Below are positions 62,484 through 64,000 of a DNA stretch of 64,000 nucleotides, piece after piece. The notes under the pieces are model-generated. The model had not been told where the DNA came from, made no database searches, and saw only the letters and a program-made list of their open reading frames with translations. A program made the position numbers and the translations under genes. Within the stretch, counting starts at the first letter, position 1, and every line of letters begins with the position of its first letter. The stretch is from Prevotella sp. (GTDB taxonomy: Bacteria; Bacteroidota; Bacteroidia; Bacteroidales; Bacteroidaceae), in the NCBI GenBank assembly GCA_018385335.1, contig JAHAZN010000052.1, positions 1-64,000 on the forward strand, given 5' to 3'.

Positions 62484-64000
62484 ATGAAAAAGATATTTTC
62501 ATTTGCACTCCTCCTGTTGTCGATGACAGTAAGTGCAGAGAAACAGCAGTTGACCAGTCCTGATGGGCGTATTGTAGTGAGTGTTGACCTCAACGACAAG
62601 GGACAGCCCGTCTATGCTGTAGATTATGATGGTACCCCTGTGGTTCTGCCCTCGCTGTTGGGTGTAGAGACTAATGTTGCTGACCTCACGCAGGGCCTAT
62701 CCCTCGCGGGTAAAGATGAGCGTAAGGTGAACGACTGCTATATGCTCAGCACCATCAAGCAGTCGCATGTCAACTACGAAGCCAATGAGCTGGTATGCCA
62801 TTATGCGAAGGAGGGGAAACGCCTTCTTGATATCGAGTTTCGTGCCAGCAACAGCGACGTAGCTTTCCGTTACCGTCTGTTGCCCAAGGGCGAGACCTCT
62901 GTCTGTGTGGTGAAACGCGAGGTATCTACCTTCGGTTTGTCACAGGCTACCACCACCTTCCTCTGTCCCCAGGCGAAGCCGATGACAGGTTTTGCCCGCA
63001 CCGCTCCAAGCTATGAGACCAACTACACCCTCGATGATACAGCGGGGAAGAACGGATGGGGCATGGGTTACACCTTTCCCTGTCTCTTCAAGACCAACAA
63101 CCTCTGGCTGATGATCAGCGAGACTGGTGTTGATGGCAACTACTGCGCCTCACGACTGCTCGGTGCATCGGCGCAGAACGGCTCCTGCTATTCTTTTGCC
63201 TTCCCTATGCCCGAGGAGTGTAACGGATGGGGGACGGTAGAGCCTGCCATGGCACTGCCTTCAGCCACCCCATGGCGTACACTCACCGTGGGTACTACAC
63301 TGAAGAATATCGTTGAGACCACCGTGGCTTTCGACCTTGTAGCACCTAAGTACAACCCCTCTGTCAACTATACTTACGGCAAGGGTACATGGAGCTGGAT
63401 CATCGGTATGGACTCCAGTTGTAACTTCGATGAACAGAAACGCTATGTCGATTTCTCTGCTGCCCTCGGCTATCGCTCTGTCCTTGTAGATGCCCTCTGG
63501 GACACCCAGATAGGTTATCAGCGTATCGAGGAGCTCTCACGTTACGCCAAGAGCAAGGGCGTGGGTCTCTTCCTTTGGTACAACTCCAACGGACGTTGGA
63601 ACGATGCCCCCCAGGGACCACGTCATAAGATGGACCGTGTAGGCGCCCGTCGCCAGGAGATGGCATGGATGCAGCGTGCCGGCATCCTTGGCATCAAGGT
63701 CGATTTCTTTGGAGGCGACAAGCAGCACATGATGCAACTCTATGAAGATATCCTCACCGATGCCAACGACTTCGGACTGCAAGTCATCTTCCATGGCTGC
63801 ACCCTGCCAAGAGGATGGGAACGCATGTATCCCAACTTCGTGGCGAGCGAGGCTGTGCTGGCCAGTGAGAACCTCCATTTCTCTCAGGGGATGTGCGACA
63901 ACGAGGCCAAGAACGGCTGCACCCATACCTTCATCCGCAACACGGTGGGGAGCATGGATTTCGGCGGCTCAACCCTTAACAAGTACTATCATGCCAGCAA
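62484..64000 (+). CDS. Glycoside hydrolase family 97 enzyme, cut by the window end
   Basis: The ATG at 62484 opens a frame that stays open to the window end (505 codons). The signal peptide is MKKIFSFALLLLSMTVSA. The GH97 N-terminal sandwich starts QLTSPDGRIVVSVDL and includes GKDERKVND-like text. The barrel includes SCNFDEQKRYVDF and GIKVDFFGGDKQ, where Asp407 lines up with the nucleophile aspartate of retaining GH97 alpha-galactosidases. Glu456 in FVASEAV is a plausible acid/base. Inverting SusB-type alpha-glucosidases use glutamates instead, so I favour a retaining enzyme that removes alpha-linked galactose (or similar) from side chains. The C-terminal part is missing, so subgroup placement is tentative. 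Confidence 0.85.
   Translation, partial: MKKIFSFALLLLSMTVSAEKQQLTSPDGRIVVSVDLNDKGQPVYAVDYDGTPVVLPSLLGVETNVADLTQGLSLAGKDERKVNDCYMLSTIKQSHVNYEANELVCHYAKEGKRLLDIEFRASNSDVAFRYRLLPKGETSVCVVKREVSTFGLSQATTTFLCPQAKPMTGFARTAPSYETNYTLDDTAGKNGWGMGYTFPCLFKTNNLWLMISETGVDGNYCASRLLGASAQNGSCYSFAFPMPEECNGWGTVEPAMALPSATPWRTLTVGTTLKNIVETTVAFDLVAPKYNPSVNYTYGKGTWSWIIGMDSSCNFDEQKRYVDFSAALGYRSVLVDALWDTQIGYQRIEELSRYAKSKGVGLFLWYNSNGRWNDAPQGPRHKMDRVGARRQEMAWMQRAGILGIKVDFFGGDKQHMMQLYEDILTDANDFGLQVIFHGCTLPRGWERMYPNFVASEAVLASENLHFSQGMCDNEAKNGCTHTFIRNTVGSMDFGGSTLNKYYHAS

Overview
The window looks like chromosomal DNA of a Bacteroidales bacterium, most probably a Prevotella-type (Prevotellaceae) polysaccharide degrader. 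The sequence shows many promoters with the Bacteroidota -7 element TAnnTTTG, several with a TTTG-like -33 element 18-21 bases upstream. It also shows a hybrid two-component xylan-type regulator, surface lipoproteins, a lipoprotein-type TamA-like protein, and secreted enzymes ending in a short C-terminal tail typical of Prevotella. I could not run searches, so family names rest on motifs and overall sequence resemblance.

Layout. 1-105: the 3' end of a 5S rRNA and its terminator, so an rRNA operon lies just to the left. 200-2023: lemA, an M48 membrane peptidase and an initiator-type tRNA-Met. 2096-11273: a tetR-fabG-pseudouridine synthase-tamB-tamA-like cluster on one strand. 11274-13784: a nucleotidyltransferase and a LacI regulator, with a possible small RNA between them. 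13765-18428 (minus): an operon of DUF3822, rsmD, a RecD-like helicase, a phosphopantetheinyl transferase and rmuC. 18603-19727: a corA-type Mg2+ transporter behind a long structured leader with two overlapping upstream ORFs. 19849-21869: a DUF349 coiled-coil protein and tRNA-Ser(CGA).

21890-29096 holds a compact set: a TonB-dependent receptor, a DUF5689 lipoprotein, an OB-fold repeat lipoprotein and an NRGH-type DNA/RNA endonuclease, all on the minus strand, plus a divergent exported endonuclease/exonuclease/phosphatase protein. I read this as a locus for capturing and degrading extracellular nucleic acid. 29161-35188: uridine kinase, a histidine phosphatase, a repeat-rich exported protein, and envelope polysaccharide genes (Wzi, a sugar transferase, a GT2 glycosyltransferase).

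35332-64000 is a 28.6-kb block with every gene on the plus strand, which I read as a glucuronoarabinoxylan utilisation locus. It contains GH30, a large modular protein, a CE1-like esterase, GH5, a hybrid two-component regulator, GH67 alpha-glucuronidase, a GH35-like enzyme, a SASA/CE20-like esterase, a second large modular protein, a GH43-CE1 fusion, a GH43-CBM6 enzyme and a GH97 cut off by the window end. No SusC/SusD pair is present. Five of these proteins carry a shared C-terminal tail and the others do not. This suggests that the endo-acting and binding proteins go to the surface and the side-chain-removing enzymes stay in the periplasm. A 146-bp miniature inverted-repeat element sits between the GH67 and GH35 genes.
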